In this document: positions 52,701 to 60,911 of the stretch, piece after piece
How the letters are laid out: each line of letters starts with the position of its first letter
Numbering within the stretch: position 1 is the stretch's first letter
NCBI RefSeq assembly: GCF_015352985.1
Contig: NZ_JACYXF010000010.1
Coordinates: 1-64,000, forward strand
From: Noviherbaspirillum malthae
Lineage (GTDB): Bacteria > Pseudomonadota > Gammaproteobacteria > Burkholderiales > Burkholderiaceae_D
Length of the DNA: 64,000 nt
Reading direction: 5' to 3'
Notes under the pieces: generated by a model
The model's input: only the letters and a program-made list of their open reading frames with translations
Database searches by the model: none
What the model was told of the DNA's origin: nothing
Made by a program: the position numbers and the translations under genes

Positions 52701-52875
52701 GATCACGCTCTACATCACGCCGGTGATCTATCTTTACCTGGACCGATACAGCGGCAAGGGTCCGATCACGGCGACATTCGACGAATCCGGAGACGCTGCC
52801 CATGCAGCGCACGGGCAGCCTGCACAGCCTACAGGCGGCGCAGGCGTTCGACCAGTTCCAGCAGACGCGGCTTGA
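49705..52875 (+). CDS. RND efflux transporter permease (AcrB/MdtB/MexF type)
   Basis: A 1056-residue HAE1-type pump. It begins NISELCIRRPIMTVLLSLAV and has two sets of membrane helices separated by large periplasmic loops. The proton-relay aspartates lie in GLVVDDAIVVLENIVRHVE, and the second half carries GIVKKNAIMMIDFALDAQRN. It exports drugs, dyes or organic compounds by proton motive force. The start overlaps the adaptor stop. No outer-membrane factor gene follows. The last 47 bases overlap the convergent IclR gene. Confidence 0.94.
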   Translation: MNISELCIRRPIMTVLLSLAVVVAGVLAYLKIPVAALPSYNTPVINVSASLPGASPETMASSVALPLEKQFSTIAGLSVISSTNTLGSTSLTLEFDTARDIDAAAVDVQAALLRAQRALPEEMTSLPSYRKVNPADAPVLLLALTSPSLNISDLNDFAENLISPSLSTLNGVAQVNIYGQKRFAVRVKVNPALLAARNMSMDELLAGIRAANANTPVGVLDGPRQTLTIQANQQLKSAAEFSELIVASRNNVPVRLREVADVEDSYESIKTSSRFNGERSIVLAIQRQPNANTVAVVDSIHEMLPRFKAQLPASIEINLLNDRSVSVREAIHDVNLTLALTVALVVMVIFLFLRRFMATLIPTLSLPVSLIGAVALLYAFGYSLDNISLLGITLAVGLVVDDAIVVLENIVRHVENGMQPFKAALVGSKEMGFTIISISVSLVAVFIPIFFMPGVIGLLFHEFAVVVGLSVLVSAVVSLTLVPMLSSRYLKPEEHGRKENLVIRGFESVFNGTLRRYQTSLDWSLRHRSVILAVALMTFALTAYLFITIPKGFFPEEDIGQISVTTEGPEDISFTAMAEKQAQIADIINRNANVASVASTLGGGSNSSQNSGRMFVNLKPRGERAEMNKVLEGLRKDLRAVPGMAVYFRPVQNLQLGGRASKSRYQYILQSVQAGELNDWSTRMMEKMRNDSAFRDVTSDSQLKGLQASLRIDRDKANLLGVQMQDLRSVLYSAFGDRQVSTIYTSSNDYQVIMQVGDEFKRDESAFSKIHVRANDGNLVPLTSFATVERTVGPTSVNHQGQLQAITLSFNLAPDVPLGVATGKIQEFQEEIKMPASIITNYGGDAAVFKDSQSSQAVLLIVALLVIYVLLGVLYESFIHPLTILSGLPSAAVGALITLKLFGMDLTLIATIGILLLIGIVKKNAIMMIDFALDAQRNQHMSPQEAIRQACLLRFRPILMTTLAALMGALPIALGLGAGAELRQPLGLAVVGGLMFSQVITLYITPVIYLYLDRYSGKGPITATFDESGDAAHAAHGQPAQPTGGAGVRPVPADAA

Positions 52876-53662
52876 CTTCGTCGAGCAGGAACTCCGGCGA
52901 GAGATTGAACGAGGGACCGCCGCAGTTGATGCTCAGGATGGAAGTGCCGTTGGTGGGACGGAAGGCGACGGCAATTGCATTGACGTCGCGCTGCCAGTCG
53001 CCGAAGGACGTGCAGCAGCCGATGCGGTGGTATTCCTCGACCGAGCGTGCCACGCCCTCTTCGATGGCAGGCCATTTGAGCTCATCGAGCTCGCGCACCC
53101 GTTCCAGGATGTCGCTGCGTTCGCTGTTCGAGGTTTCCGCAAGATAGGCGCGGCCCATCGCGGTCAGCGCGATCGGAATGCGCGCGCCGACGTCCAGACG
53201 CAGGGTCAGCGCGGCCTGGCTGCGGCAGTTCTCGATGTAGATCATGCTGAGGCGGTCGCGCATGCCCAGCGATACGGTGGCATGGGAAAAGTCGGCCAGT
53301 TCCTGCATGTAGGGGCGCGCATACTGGCGGATGTCCAGCTTGGACAGCATCGCACTTCCGAGAGCGAGGCTGGCCGTGCCGAGCCGGTACTTGCCGACCT
53401 CCTCGTCATACTGCAGGTAGCCAAGCTTGGTGAGCGTATAGGTCAGGCGCGATACGGTCGACTTCGGGAGTTTTGCCCTTTCGGCAAGTTCCTGGTTGCC
53501 GAGCATCTTTTCGCCGGAGCGAAAGCAGGACAGCAGTTCCAGTCCGCGCGCCAGCGCGGTGACGAAATGGCGGTCTTCCTTGGCGTTGGACTGCTTGGCC
53601 GCCGGCGTGTCTTCTTGCGTGTCTTCTTCGTTGATGTCGTCAATCATGGCATCTCGTTTCAA
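52829..53662 (-). CDS. IclR-family transcriptional regulator
   Basis: A 277-residue regulator. After a charged N-terminus, the helix-turn-helix (KLPKSTVSRLTYTLTKLGYL) and the IclR effector domain follow (about 110-275, with PIALTAMGRAYLAE, GVARSVEEYHRIGCCTSFGD and ISINCGGPSF). IclR proteins usually govern degradation of aromatic or organic acids in neighbouring operons. It starts at a TTG (53662, GAGGAAGG nine bases upstream) or at the ATG 53647. The 3' end overlaps the efflux pump gene. Likely controls the acyl-CoA operon to its right. Confidence 0.9.
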   Translation of the reverse strand: MKRDAMIDDINEEDTQEDTPAAKQSNAKEDRHFVTALARGLELLSCFRSGEKMLGNQELAERAKLPKSTVSRLTYTLTKLGYLQYDEEVGKYRLGTASLALGSAMLSKLDIRQYARPYMQELADFSHATVSLGMRDRLSMIYIENCRSQAALTLRLDVGARIPIALTAMGRAYLAETSNSERSDILERVRELDELKWPAIEEGVARSVEEYHRIGCCTSFGDWQRDVNAIAVAFRPTNGTSILSINCGGPSFNLSPEFLLDEVKPRLLELVERLRRL

Positions 53663-53822
53663 TTGCGGTCGCCTTCCTCAAGCGCTGCTGCGGGCGGCTG
53701 ATAAGGCGCAGCCGCGACGATATTCGGTAAATAGCTGCTTGGCGGCATTATCCGGCATCGCAGTGCCATAGCACAATCGGCGACATCAATGCGCAACATC
53801 TGGTGCCGCACTGGCATACATA

Positions 53823-55358
53823 TCAGGCATGCCCCCGCTGCGCCCGCTGCTGCAGCTCCTTCTTCAGAATCTTGCCCGTGGCCGCCGCAGGCAGCTGATC
53901 GAGCACGACGACTTCCGATGGAACCTTGTACGGCGACAGGTTGGCTTTCAAATGCGCATACAGGCTTTCCAGCTCGATATCGCTGCCTTGCGCGCGTTCG
54001 ACAAAGGCCACCACTTCCTCGTTGCCCTCGACCGTGCGGCCTACCACCGCAGACTGCACCACGTCGGGGTAGGCATTCAACACCTGCTCCACCTCGATGG
54101 GATAGACGTTGAAGCCGGAGCGGATGATCAGCTCCTTGCTGCGGCCGACGATCGCGATTGCGCCGTCCTCCTGCACGCGGGCAAGGTCGCCGGTTCGCAG
54201 CCAGCCGTCGGGCGTGACCGTTTCGGCAGTCAGTTCCGGCGCCCGGTAATAGCCTTTCATCACGTTCGGCCCGCGCACCCACAATTCGCCGACGCCCTCG
54301 TCGCTCTCCTCGGCGCCGTTCAAACGGATCTCGACGCCCGGGATGACCTGTCCGACCGAGCAATCGCTGCGCGGCGCTTCCAGGCGGGTCTGGCAGATCG
54401 AGGGAGAGGCTTCGGTCATGCCGTAGCCGTTCTGCAGGATCAGACCGAAGGCTTTTTCAAACGCCTGCTTCAGCGGCATGGTCAGCGGCGCGCCGCCCGA
54501 CTGGGCGACACGCAGCGCCGGCGCACGCAGGGGCGTTCCGCTGCTTTCGCTCCATTCCAGCAGCTTGGCATACATCGCCGGTGCGCCATGCATGACGGTA
54601 ATGCCATCATTGGCAAGCGCATGGGCAAGCGCTTCCGGCTGGTAACGCGCCACCAGGTAAAGCGATGCGCCGCCCAGCAGGGCCGCGACCAGCAGCGCCG
54701 ACAAGCCATAGACATGCGACAGCGGCAGCACGCCGTAAATCACATCGGCCGGTACCAGCTTGCGCATGCGGCAATTGTTGGCGCCGATGAACAGCAGGTT
54801 GGCGTGCGTCAGCATGACGGCCTTCGGCGCGCCGGTCGTGCCGGAGGTGTACACCATGGCGGCCACCTGCTTCGCGCCGTCGTCTTCCAGCGGTTCCGGC
54901 ACCGCGGATTCATTCCTGGGTCCGACCATCAGCCCGCCGATGGCCGGCCACTCCTCTGCCCTCGCACCGCGCTGCTCCCCATGGGCCTTGGCTTGCGGCG
55001 AGACGGCGCTGAAGTAAAGCGCGAGACGTGCACCGGAATGGGATAGAAAATTGTCGATCTCGCGTGCCGACAGGCGCGCATTCACGGTGGCCGACCATGC
55101 CTGGAGACGGCTGACCGCCAGGATGCAGACAGCCAATGCCACGCAGTTCTCGGCCACCAGCAGAACCCTGTCGCCGGCGCGCACGCCGGCATTGCGCAAT
55201 CGCTCCGCAGTCTGTTCCACTGCCGCCCCAAGTTCAGCATAGGAAAGCCGCCTTTCGCCGTCGGCGAGCGCGAGCTTATCGGGGTAGCTTGCGGTCCAAG
55301 GTTGAAAGACTTCGTGGATGCGGCATGGACTGCCCGGCTGGTTGACTACATGGTTCAT
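53823..55358 (-). CDS. Acyl-CoA synthetase (AMP-binding family)
   Basis: A 511-residue adenylate-forming ligase. The P-loop-like motif is MVYTSGTTGAPKAVMLTH, core motifs are GYGMTEASP and DGWLRTGDLARVQEDG, and the C-terminal catalytic lysine is in PAAATGKILKKEL. It activates a carboxylic acid to its CoA thioester. AAGGAG before the ATG at 55358 fixes the start. It is divergent from the beta-oxidation operon and next to an IclR regulator, so it probably activates a dicarboxylic or fatty acid for that pathway. Confidence 0.9.
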   Translation of the reverse strand: MNHVVNQPGSPCRIHEVFQPWTASYPDKLALADGERRLSYAELGAAVEQTAERLRNAGVRAGDRVLLVAENCVALAVCILAVSRLQAWSATVNARLSAREIDNFLSHSGARLALYFSAVSPQAKAHGEQRGARAEEWPAIGGLMVGPRNESAVPEPLEDDGAKQVAAMVYTSGTTGAPKAVMLTHANLLFIGANNCRMRKLVPADVIYGVLPLSHVYGLSALLVAALLGGASLYLVARYQPEALAHALANDGITVMHGAPAMYAKLLEWSESSGTPLRAPALRVAQSGGAPLTMPLKQAFEKAFGLILQNGYGMTEASPSICQTRLEAPRSDCSVGQVIPGVEIRLNGAEESDEGVGELWVRGPNVMKGYYRAPELTAETVTPDGWLRTGDLARVQEDGAIAIVGRSKELIIRSGFNVYPIEVEQVLNAYPDVVQSAVVGRTVEGNEEVVAFVERAQGSDIELESLYAHLKANLSPYKVPSEVVVLDQLPAAATGKILKKELQQRAQRGHA

Positions 55359-55471
55359 CTGGTCTCCTTCTGTGGTCCGAGCCTGAACAAGGCCCGAACC
55401 GGCGATACATGCGTACTGGCCGAAATAGTGGCATACAGCAAATTGAAATGCAATCAATATGCAGAATTTTG

Positions 55472-55486
55472 TTCTGCTATGCAGGA
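55472..55486. promoter_or_regulatory. IclR-type half-perfect box (site 1)
   Basis: TTCTGCTATGCAGGA, one mismatch from the symmetric TTCTGC-N3-GCAGAA seen at 55650. A further half-site TGCAGAA lies at 55460-55466. It sits 114 bp before the ligase gene start. Confidence 0.45.
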
Positions 55487-55649
55487 CGGCACGATAATCT
55501 TCAAATTCCTGCGAGTATTCCGGTTGAAAATGAGTGCGGTATTTCCAGGACGGAAACCGATTCCATTGGTAAAGCACTGCGGAATTCGATGAAGCGATTT
55601 CTTGACATCATGTAGGCAAACACATACAGTTCCGTTTTAACGATTTTTC

Positions 55650-55664
55650 TTCTGCACTGCAGAA
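55650..55664. promoter_or_regulatory. IclR-type perfect 15-bp palindrome (site 2)
   Basis: TTCTGCACTGCAGAA is a perfect dyad with a single central base. It lies 27 bp upstream of the 3-hydroxyacyl-CoA dehydrogenase start. It matches the size of IclR-family operators. Its core TGC-ACT-GCA also fits a PhaR-type site, so the binding protein is not certain. The remaining 333-bp divergent spacer shows no gene. Confidence 0.6.
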
Positions 55665-55691
55665 CTTTATTCCAAATCTGAGGAGATAAGG

Positions 55692-57233
55692 ATGGAGACA
55701 GGATCGCGACCGGCGCCGACTTCGCCGGATTTGATTGTCGGACTGATTGGTTGCGGCATCATGGGACGCGGCATCGCGCAGATCGCCGTACTGTCGGGCG
55801 CCCGCGTGCGCCTGCACGACGGCCGCGAGGGCGCCGCCGCAGCAGCGCGCGAAGAGCTGATCGCTACCTTCGGCAAGCTGGCCGACAAGGGCAAGCTCGA
55901 CGCCGGTGCGGCGAAGCAGGCGGGAGAACGGCTTGAGGTGTGCGCCGGCATTGAAGACATGGCCGGCGCCCATGTGGTGGTCGAAGCCATCGTGGAAAAC
56001 CTCGATGCCAAGAAGGCGCTGTTTGCCTCGCTGGAAGGCATCGTTGCCGCCGACGCCATCCTCGCCACCAATACCTCTTCCCTGCCTGTCACCGCCATTG
56101 CCGCCGGACTCAAGCATCCCGAGCGTGTCGCCGGCTTCCATTTCTTCAACCCGGTTCCGCTGATGAAGATCGTCGAAGCCATCGGCGGTTTCCTCACCGA
56201 TCCCGGCGTGGTCGACTACCTGCTTGCGCTCGGCAAGCACTGGGGCCACACTGCAGTGCGTGCGAAGGACACACCCGGCTTCATCGTCAATCATGCGGGA
56301 CGCGGCTACGGCACCGAAGGCCTGCGCCTGCTGGCCGAAGGCGTCGCTTCGGTGCCGACATTGGACAACATCCTGCGCGATACCGCCGGCTTCCGTCTCG
56401 GACCCTGCGAACTGCTTGATCTGACCGGCCTCGATGTTTCGCATCCGGTGATGGAGTCGATCTATCACCAGTACTATGAAGAACCGCGCTTCCGTCCGCA
56501 GGTGCATACGCGCCAGATGCTGACTGCGGGCGCGCTCGGCAAGAAGGTGGGCCACGGCTTCTACCGCTACGGCGCCGACGGCAAGAAGGAAACCATCGCC
56601 GAAGCGGAGCAGCCGACCGCCAAGCCGGGCAGCGTCTGGCTCAGCCAGGAGCGCCCCGAACTGGCCGAACGCATTGCCGTTCTGATTGCAGCCGCCGGCA
56701 TAACGCAGGAGTCGGGCGATCGCCCCAGCGAATCCGCTCTCTGCGTGGTTACTCCATTGGGCGAAGACGCCACTACCTGCTGCGTGCGCGAGAACCTGGA
56801 TGCGCGCCGCACCGTCGGCGTCGAAGCCCTGTTCGATGCCAGCCGGCGCCGCGTGCTCATGACTACGCCGGCCACCGATGCGCAGTATCTCGCCATGGCC
56901 TGCGGCCTGTTCGGCGCCACCGGCACGCCGGTCAGCGTGATCCGCGACAGCGCCGGCCTGGTGTCGCAGCGCGTGGTCGCGCACATCGTCAACATCGCCT
57001 GCGAGATCGCCCAGCAAGGCATCGCCGATCCGCAGGACATCGATCGCGCCGTGACGCTCGGCCTCGGTTATCCGCTCGGCCCTCTCGCCTGGGGAGATCA
57101 GCTCGGGCCGCGCACCGTGCTCGCCATTCTGAAGAATCTTGAACAGCAAACCGGCGACAGCCGCTATCGCCCCAGCCCCTGGCTGCAGCGTCGCGCCCTG
57201 CTCGGCCTCTCACTACATCACAAGGAGATCTGA
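55692..57233 (+). CDS. 3-hydroxyacyl-CoA dehydrogenase (PaaH/PaaC-like, two C-terminal domains)
   Basis: A 513-residue NAD-dependent dehydrogenase. The Rossmann motif GLIGCGIMGRGIAQIAV is near residue 17, and the catalytic histidine region is GFHFFNPVPLMKIVEAIGG. Two C-terminal 3HCDH domains follow, the second with IANPQDIDRA-like GIADPQDIDRAVTLGLGYPL. The two-C-domain layout matches PaaH of phenylacetate catabolism, but no paa ring-opening genes are present. The neighbours favour dicarboxyl-CoA beta-oxidation. First gene of the operon; the next starts 3 bp later. Confidence 0.92.
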   Translation: METGSRPAPTSPDLIVGLIGCGIMGRGIAQIAVLSGARVRLHDGREGAAAAAREELIATFGKLADKGKLDAGAAKQAGERLEVCAGIEDMAGAHVVVEAIVENLDAKKALFASLEGIVAADAILATNTSSLPVTAIAAGLKHPERVAGFHFFNPVPLMKIVEAIGGFLTDPGVVDYLLALGKHWGHTAVRAKDTPGFIVNHAGRGYGTEGLRLLAEGVASVPTLDNILRDTAGFRLGPCELLDLTGLDVSHPVMESIYHQYYEEPRFRPQVHTRQMLTAGALGKKVGHGFYRYGADGKKETIAEAEQPTAKPGSVWLSQERPELAERIAVLIAAAGITQESGDRPSESALCVVTPLGEDATTCCVRENLDARRTVGVEALFDASRRRVLMTTPATDAQYLAMACGLFGATGTPVSVIRDSAGLVSQRVVAHIVNIACEIAQQGIADPQDIDRAVTLGLGYPLGPLAWGDQLGPRTVLAILKNLEQQTGDSRYRPSPWLQRRALLGLSLHHKEI

Positions 57234-57236
57234 TCC

Positions 57237-58439
57237 ATGCTCGACGCTTACATCTACGACGGCCTGCGTTCACCCATCGGCCGCCACGGCGGCGCCCTGG
57301 CTGCGGTACGCCCCGACGACCTGGTGGCGGAAGTCATGCGCGCCGTCGTCGCCCGCAACCCGTGGAAGCCGGAGCAGATCGAGGACGTCATCCTCGGCGA
57401 TACCAACCAGGCCGGCGAAGACGCCCGCAATGTCGCGCGCAACGCGCTGCTGGCGGCCGGCCTGCCGGTGACCATCGGCGGCCAGACGGTCAACCGCCTG
57501 TGCGCCAGCGGACTCGCCGCCGTGATGGATGCGGCGCGTGCTGTCACCTGCGGCGAAGGCGAATTGTTCATCGCCGGCGGCGTCGAGAGCATGACGCGCG
57601 CGCCGTTCGTCGTCGCCAAATCCGAGTCCGCCTTCGGCCGCGACTTCAAGGTGTTCGATTCCACCATCGGCGCCCGCTTCCCCAATCCCAAGGTCACCAA
57701 GGAGTACGGCGGGCACACCATGCCGGAAACCGGCGACAACGTCGCGCATGAATTCGGCATCACCCGCGAGCAGGCCGATGCCTTCGCACTGGCTTCGCAG
57801 ATGAAATACCACGCCGCGCTGCAGGACGGCTTCTACACCGGCGAGATCCATCCGATCAGCGTGCCGACCAGCCGCAAGACGCCGCCGGTGCTGGTCGACA
57901 AGGATGAGCATCCGCGTCCCGAAACCACCGCCGCCACGCTGGAAAAACTCAAGCCGCTGTTCGAAGGCGGCGTGGTCACCGCCGGCAATGCCTCCGGCAT
58001 CAACGACGGCGCCGCCGCGCTTCTGGTCGGCAGCCGCGCCGCGGGCGAACAGGTGGGCAAGGCGCCGATGGTGCGCATCCTGTCGGCGGCGGTCGCCGGC
58101 GTCGAGCCGCGCATCATGGGCGTCGGCCCTGTCTATGCGATCCGCAAGGCGCTGCAGCGTGCGAACCTGAGCCTGTCCGACATGGACATCATCGAGATCA
58201 ACGAAGCCTTCGCCAGCCAGGTGCTCGGTTGCCTGAAGCTGCTGGAGATCGACTTCAACGACAGCCGCGTCAATCCCAACGGCGGCGCGATCGCGATCGG
58301 CCATCCGCTCGGCGCATCGGGTGCGCGCCTGGCCTTGAGCGCCAGCCGCGAACTCGCCCGCCGCAACGGCCGCTATGCGGTCGTCAGCTTGTGCATCGGC
58401 GTCGGCCAGGGTCTGGCCGTCGTCATCGAAAAAGTGTAA
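57237..58439 (+). CDS. Acyl-CoA thiolase (3-oxoadipyl-CoA/3-oxopimeloyl-CoA type)
   Basis: A 400-residue thiolase. The acyl-enzyme cysteine is in [14 protein letters not shown], the catalytic histidine in [14 protein letters not shown], and the C-terminal cysteine in [14 protein letters not shown]. The N-terminus [19 protein letters not shown] resembles PcaF/PaaJ thiolases of 3-oxoadipyl-CoA and PimB. It follows the dehydrogenase by 3 bp and precedes three acyl-CoA dehydrogenases, so it likely cleaves a 3-oxo-dicarboxyl-CoA. Confidence 0.92.
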   Translation: MLDAYIYDGLRSPIGRHGGALAAVRPDDLVAEVMRAVVARNPWKPEQIEDVILGDTNQAGEDARNVARNALLAAGLPVTIGGQTVNRLCASGLAAVMDAARAVTCGEGELFIAGGVESMTRAPFVVAKSESAFGRDFKVFDSTIGARFPNPKVTKEYGGHTMPETGDNVAHEFGITREQADAFALASQMKYHAALQDGFYTGEIHPISVPTSRKTPPVLVDKDEHPRPETTAATLEKLKPLFEGGVVTAGNASGINDGAAALLVGSRAAGEQVGKAPMVRILSAAVAGVEPRIMGVGPVYAIRKALQRANLSLSDMDIIEINEAFASQVLGCLKLLEIDFNDSRVNPNGGAIAIGHPLGASGARLALSASRELARRNGRYAVVSLCIGVGQGLAVVIEKV

Positions 58440-58461
58440 GCCTTTAAGATCGGAGATCATC

Positions 58462-59643
58462 ATGTCCAGCCACAAAGTTCAATTCCACTGGGACGATCCG
58501 CTGCTGCTCAACGAACAGCTCACCGCGGACGAACGGGCCGTGCGCGACGCCGCCAACGCCTATTGCCAGGACAAGCTGCAGCCGCGCGTGCTTGAAGCCT
58601 TCCGCCATGAAAAGACCGACCCCGCGATCTTCCGCGAGATGGGCGAACTCGGCCTGCTCGGCCCGACCATTCCGGAGCAGTACGGCGGCCCGGGCCTGAA
58701 CTATGTGTCCTACGGCCTGATTGCCCGCGAAGTCGAGCGCGTCGATTCCGGCTACCGCTCGATGATGAGCGTGCAGTCCTCGCTGGTGATGGTGCCGATC
58801 TTCGAATTCGGCAATGAAGAGACCAGGCAGAAGTACCTGCCCAAGCTGGCCACCGGCGAATGGATCGGCTGCTTCGGCCTGACCGAGCCTAACCACGGTT
58901 CCGATCCGGGCTCCATGGTCACCCGCGCCAAGAAGGTTCAGGGCGGCTACAGCCTGACCGGCAGCAAGATGTGGATTTCCAATTCACCGATCGCCGACGT
59001 ATTCGTGGTTTGGGCGAAGGATGATGAAGGCGCGATCCGCGGCTTCGTGCTGGAGAAAGGCTGGAAAGGCCTGAGCGCGCCCGCGATTCACGGCAAGTTC
59101 GGCCTGCGCGCATCGATCACCGGCGAGATCGTCATGGATGAAGTGTTCTGCCCGGAAGAGAACGCCTTCCCGGAAGTGCGCGGCCTGAAAGGCCCGTTCA
59201 CCTGCCTCAACTCCGCCCGCTACGGCATCGCCTGGGGCGCGCTGGGCGCCGCGGAATCCTGCTGGCATACCGCACGCCAGTATGTATTGGACCGCAAGCA
59301 GTTCGGCAAGCCGCTGGCCGCCAACCAGCTGATCCAGAAGAAGCTGGCCGACATGCAGACCGAGATCACCATGGGCCTGCAGGGCTGCCTGCGCCTGGGA
59401 CGCATGAAGGACGAAGGCACCGCCGCAGTGGCCATCACCTCGATGATGAAGCGCAATTCCTGCGGCAAGGCACTGGACGTGGCGCGCATGGCGCGCGACA
59501 TGCTGGGCGGGAACGGCATCTCCGATGAATTCGGCGTGATCCGCCACATGGTCAACCTGGAAGTCGTCAACACCTATGAAGGCACGCACGACATCCATGC
59601 GCTGATCCTCGGACGCGAGCAGACCGGCATCGCGGCATTCTGA
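58462..59643 (+). CDS. gcdH: Glutaryl-CoA dehydrogenase-like acyl-CoA dehydrogenase
   Basis: A 393-residue flavoprotein. Its length, the N-terminal [20 protein letters not shown], the [15 protein letters not shown] motif, and the C-terminal [18 protein letters not shown] with the catalytic glutamate are all characteristic of glutaryl-CoA dehydrogenase, which oxidatively decarboxylates glutaryl-CoA to crotonyl-CoA. In this operon it would finish odd-chain dicarboxylate (pimelate) breakdown after one beta-oxidation round. GATCGGAGATCATC supplies the ribosome binding site. Confidence 0.9.
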   Translation: MSSHKVQFHWDDPLLLNEQLTADERAVRDAANAYCQDKLQPRVLEAFRHEKTDPAIFREMGELGLLGPTIPEQYGGPGLNYVSYGLIAREVERVDSGYRSMMSVQSSLVMVPIFEFGNEETRQKYLPKLATGEWIGCFGLTEPNHGSDPGSMVTRAKKVQGGYSLTGSKMWISNSPIADVFVVWAKDDEGAIRGFVLEKGWKGLSAPAIHGKFGLRASITGEIVMDEVFCPEENAFPEVRGLKGPFTCLNSARYGIAWGALGAAESCWHTARQYVLDRKQFGKPLAANQLIQKKLADMQTEITMGLQGCLRLGRMKDEGTAAVAITSMMKRNSCGKALDVARMARDMLGGNGISDEFGVIRHMVNLEVVNTYEGTHDIHALILGREQTGIAAF

Positions 59644-59705
59644 TCCTCATTATCAGCATCAGATCGGCTGCGGCTCAGGCTTAAACAAGAACACCAGAGG
59701 CACAC

Positions 59706-60902
59706 ATGGACCTTAATTTCTCCCCCGAAGAACTCGCCTTCCGCCAGGAAGTGCGCGAGTTCGTCGCCAGCTCCCTGCCGGCGGACATTCAGCACAAGGT
59801 GCTCAACGGCCTGATCCTGCACAGCGAGGATTACATCCGCTGGCAGAAGATCCTGCATGAGAAAGGCTGGGGCGGCTCCGGCTGGCGCAAGGAATTCGGC
59901 GGCACCGGATGGAGCGCGGCACAGCAATACATCTTCGAGGAAGAATGTGCGGCAGCAGGCGCGCCGCGCATGGTCCCCTTCGGCCTGAAGATGGTGGCGC
60001 CCGTCATCATGCAGTACGGCTCGCCGGCGCAGCAGGAGCGCTTCCTGCCGAAGATTTTGTCGGCCGACGAATGGTGGTGCCAGGGCTATTCGGAACCGGG
60101 CTCCGGCTCCGACCTGGCTTCGGTCAAGACCCGTGCCGTGCTGGAAGGCGATCATTACGTCGTCAACGGCCAGAAGACCTGGACCACGCAGGGCCAGTAT
60201 GCGGACTGGATCTTCTGCCTGGTGCGCACCGACCCCGAAGTGAAGCCGCAGCGCGGCATTTCCTTCCTGCTGATCGACATGAAGACGCCCGGCATCACCG
60301 TGCGCCCCATCATCACGATGGACGGCGCGCATGAAGTCAACGAAGTCTGGTTCGAGAACGTGCGCGTGCCGGTGGAAAACCGCGTCGGCGAAGAGAATGC
60401 CGGCTGGACCTATGCGAAATTCCTGCTCGGCCACGAGCGCACCAACATCGCCGGCATCGGCATCGCCAAGCGCGAGATCGCGCGCCTGAAGCGCATCGCC
60501 ACGCTGGAGACCAAGAACGGCAAGCCGCTGATCAAGGACCCGCTGTTCGCGTCGCGCATTGCCCAGGTCGAGATCGACCTGACTGCACTGGAAATTACCA
60601 ACCTGCGCGTGCTGTCAGCTGAAGCCGCGCATCGCGCGCCGGGACCGGAAGCCTCGATCCTGAAGATCAAGGGCACCGAGATCCAGCAGGCCATCACCGA
60701 ACTGCTGGTGCAGGCCGTCGGCACCTATGCGCTGCCGCTGCGTCGCGATGCCATGGCCGCCGGCTACCAGGGCGACGCCGTGGGGCCGTTCTATGCAACG
60801 CCGCTGGCCGCCAACTACCTCAACATGCGCAAGCTGTCGATCTACGGCGGCTCGAACGAAATCCAGAAGAACATCATCTCGCAGATGATCCTTGGCCTGT
60901 AG
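59706..60902 (+). CDS. Acyl-CoA dehydrogenase, PimC-like (large subunit)
   Basis: A 398-residue acyl-CoA dehydrogenase of the FadE/PimC branch. It shows GYSEPGSGSDLASVKTRAVL for flavin binding, a distinctive GKPLIKDPLFASRIAQVEID region, and the C-terminal SIYGGSNEIQKNIISQMILG. In Rhodopseudomonas palustris the PimC and PimD proteins form the pimeloyl-CoA dehydrogenase. A second, smaller dehydrogenase follows nine bases later, as in that system. Confidence 0.9.
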   Translation: MDLNFSPEELAFRQEVREFVASSLPADIQHKVLNGLILHSEDYIRWQKILHEKGWGGSGWRKEFGGTGWSAAQQYIFEEECAAAGAPRMVPFGLKMVAPVIMQYGSPAQQERFLPKILSADEWWCQGYSEPGSGSDLASVKTRAVLEGDHYVVNGQKTWTTQGQYADWIFCLVRTDPEVKPQRGISFLLIDMKTPGITVRPIITMDGAHEVNEVWFENVRVPVENRVGEENAGWTYAKFLLGHERTNIAGIGIAKREIARLKRIATLETKNGKPLIKDPLFASRIAQVEIDLTALEITNLRVLSAEAAHRAPGPEASILKIKGTEIQQAITELLVQAVGTYALPLRRDAMAAGYQGDAVGPFYATPLAANYLNMRKLSIYGGSNEIQKNIISQMILGL

Positions 60903-60911
60903 GAGCACGCA

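Noticed and set aside
54525..55046. Plus-strand frames opposite the acyl-CoA ligase
   Set aside because: Antisense shadows of a well-supported ligase gene.
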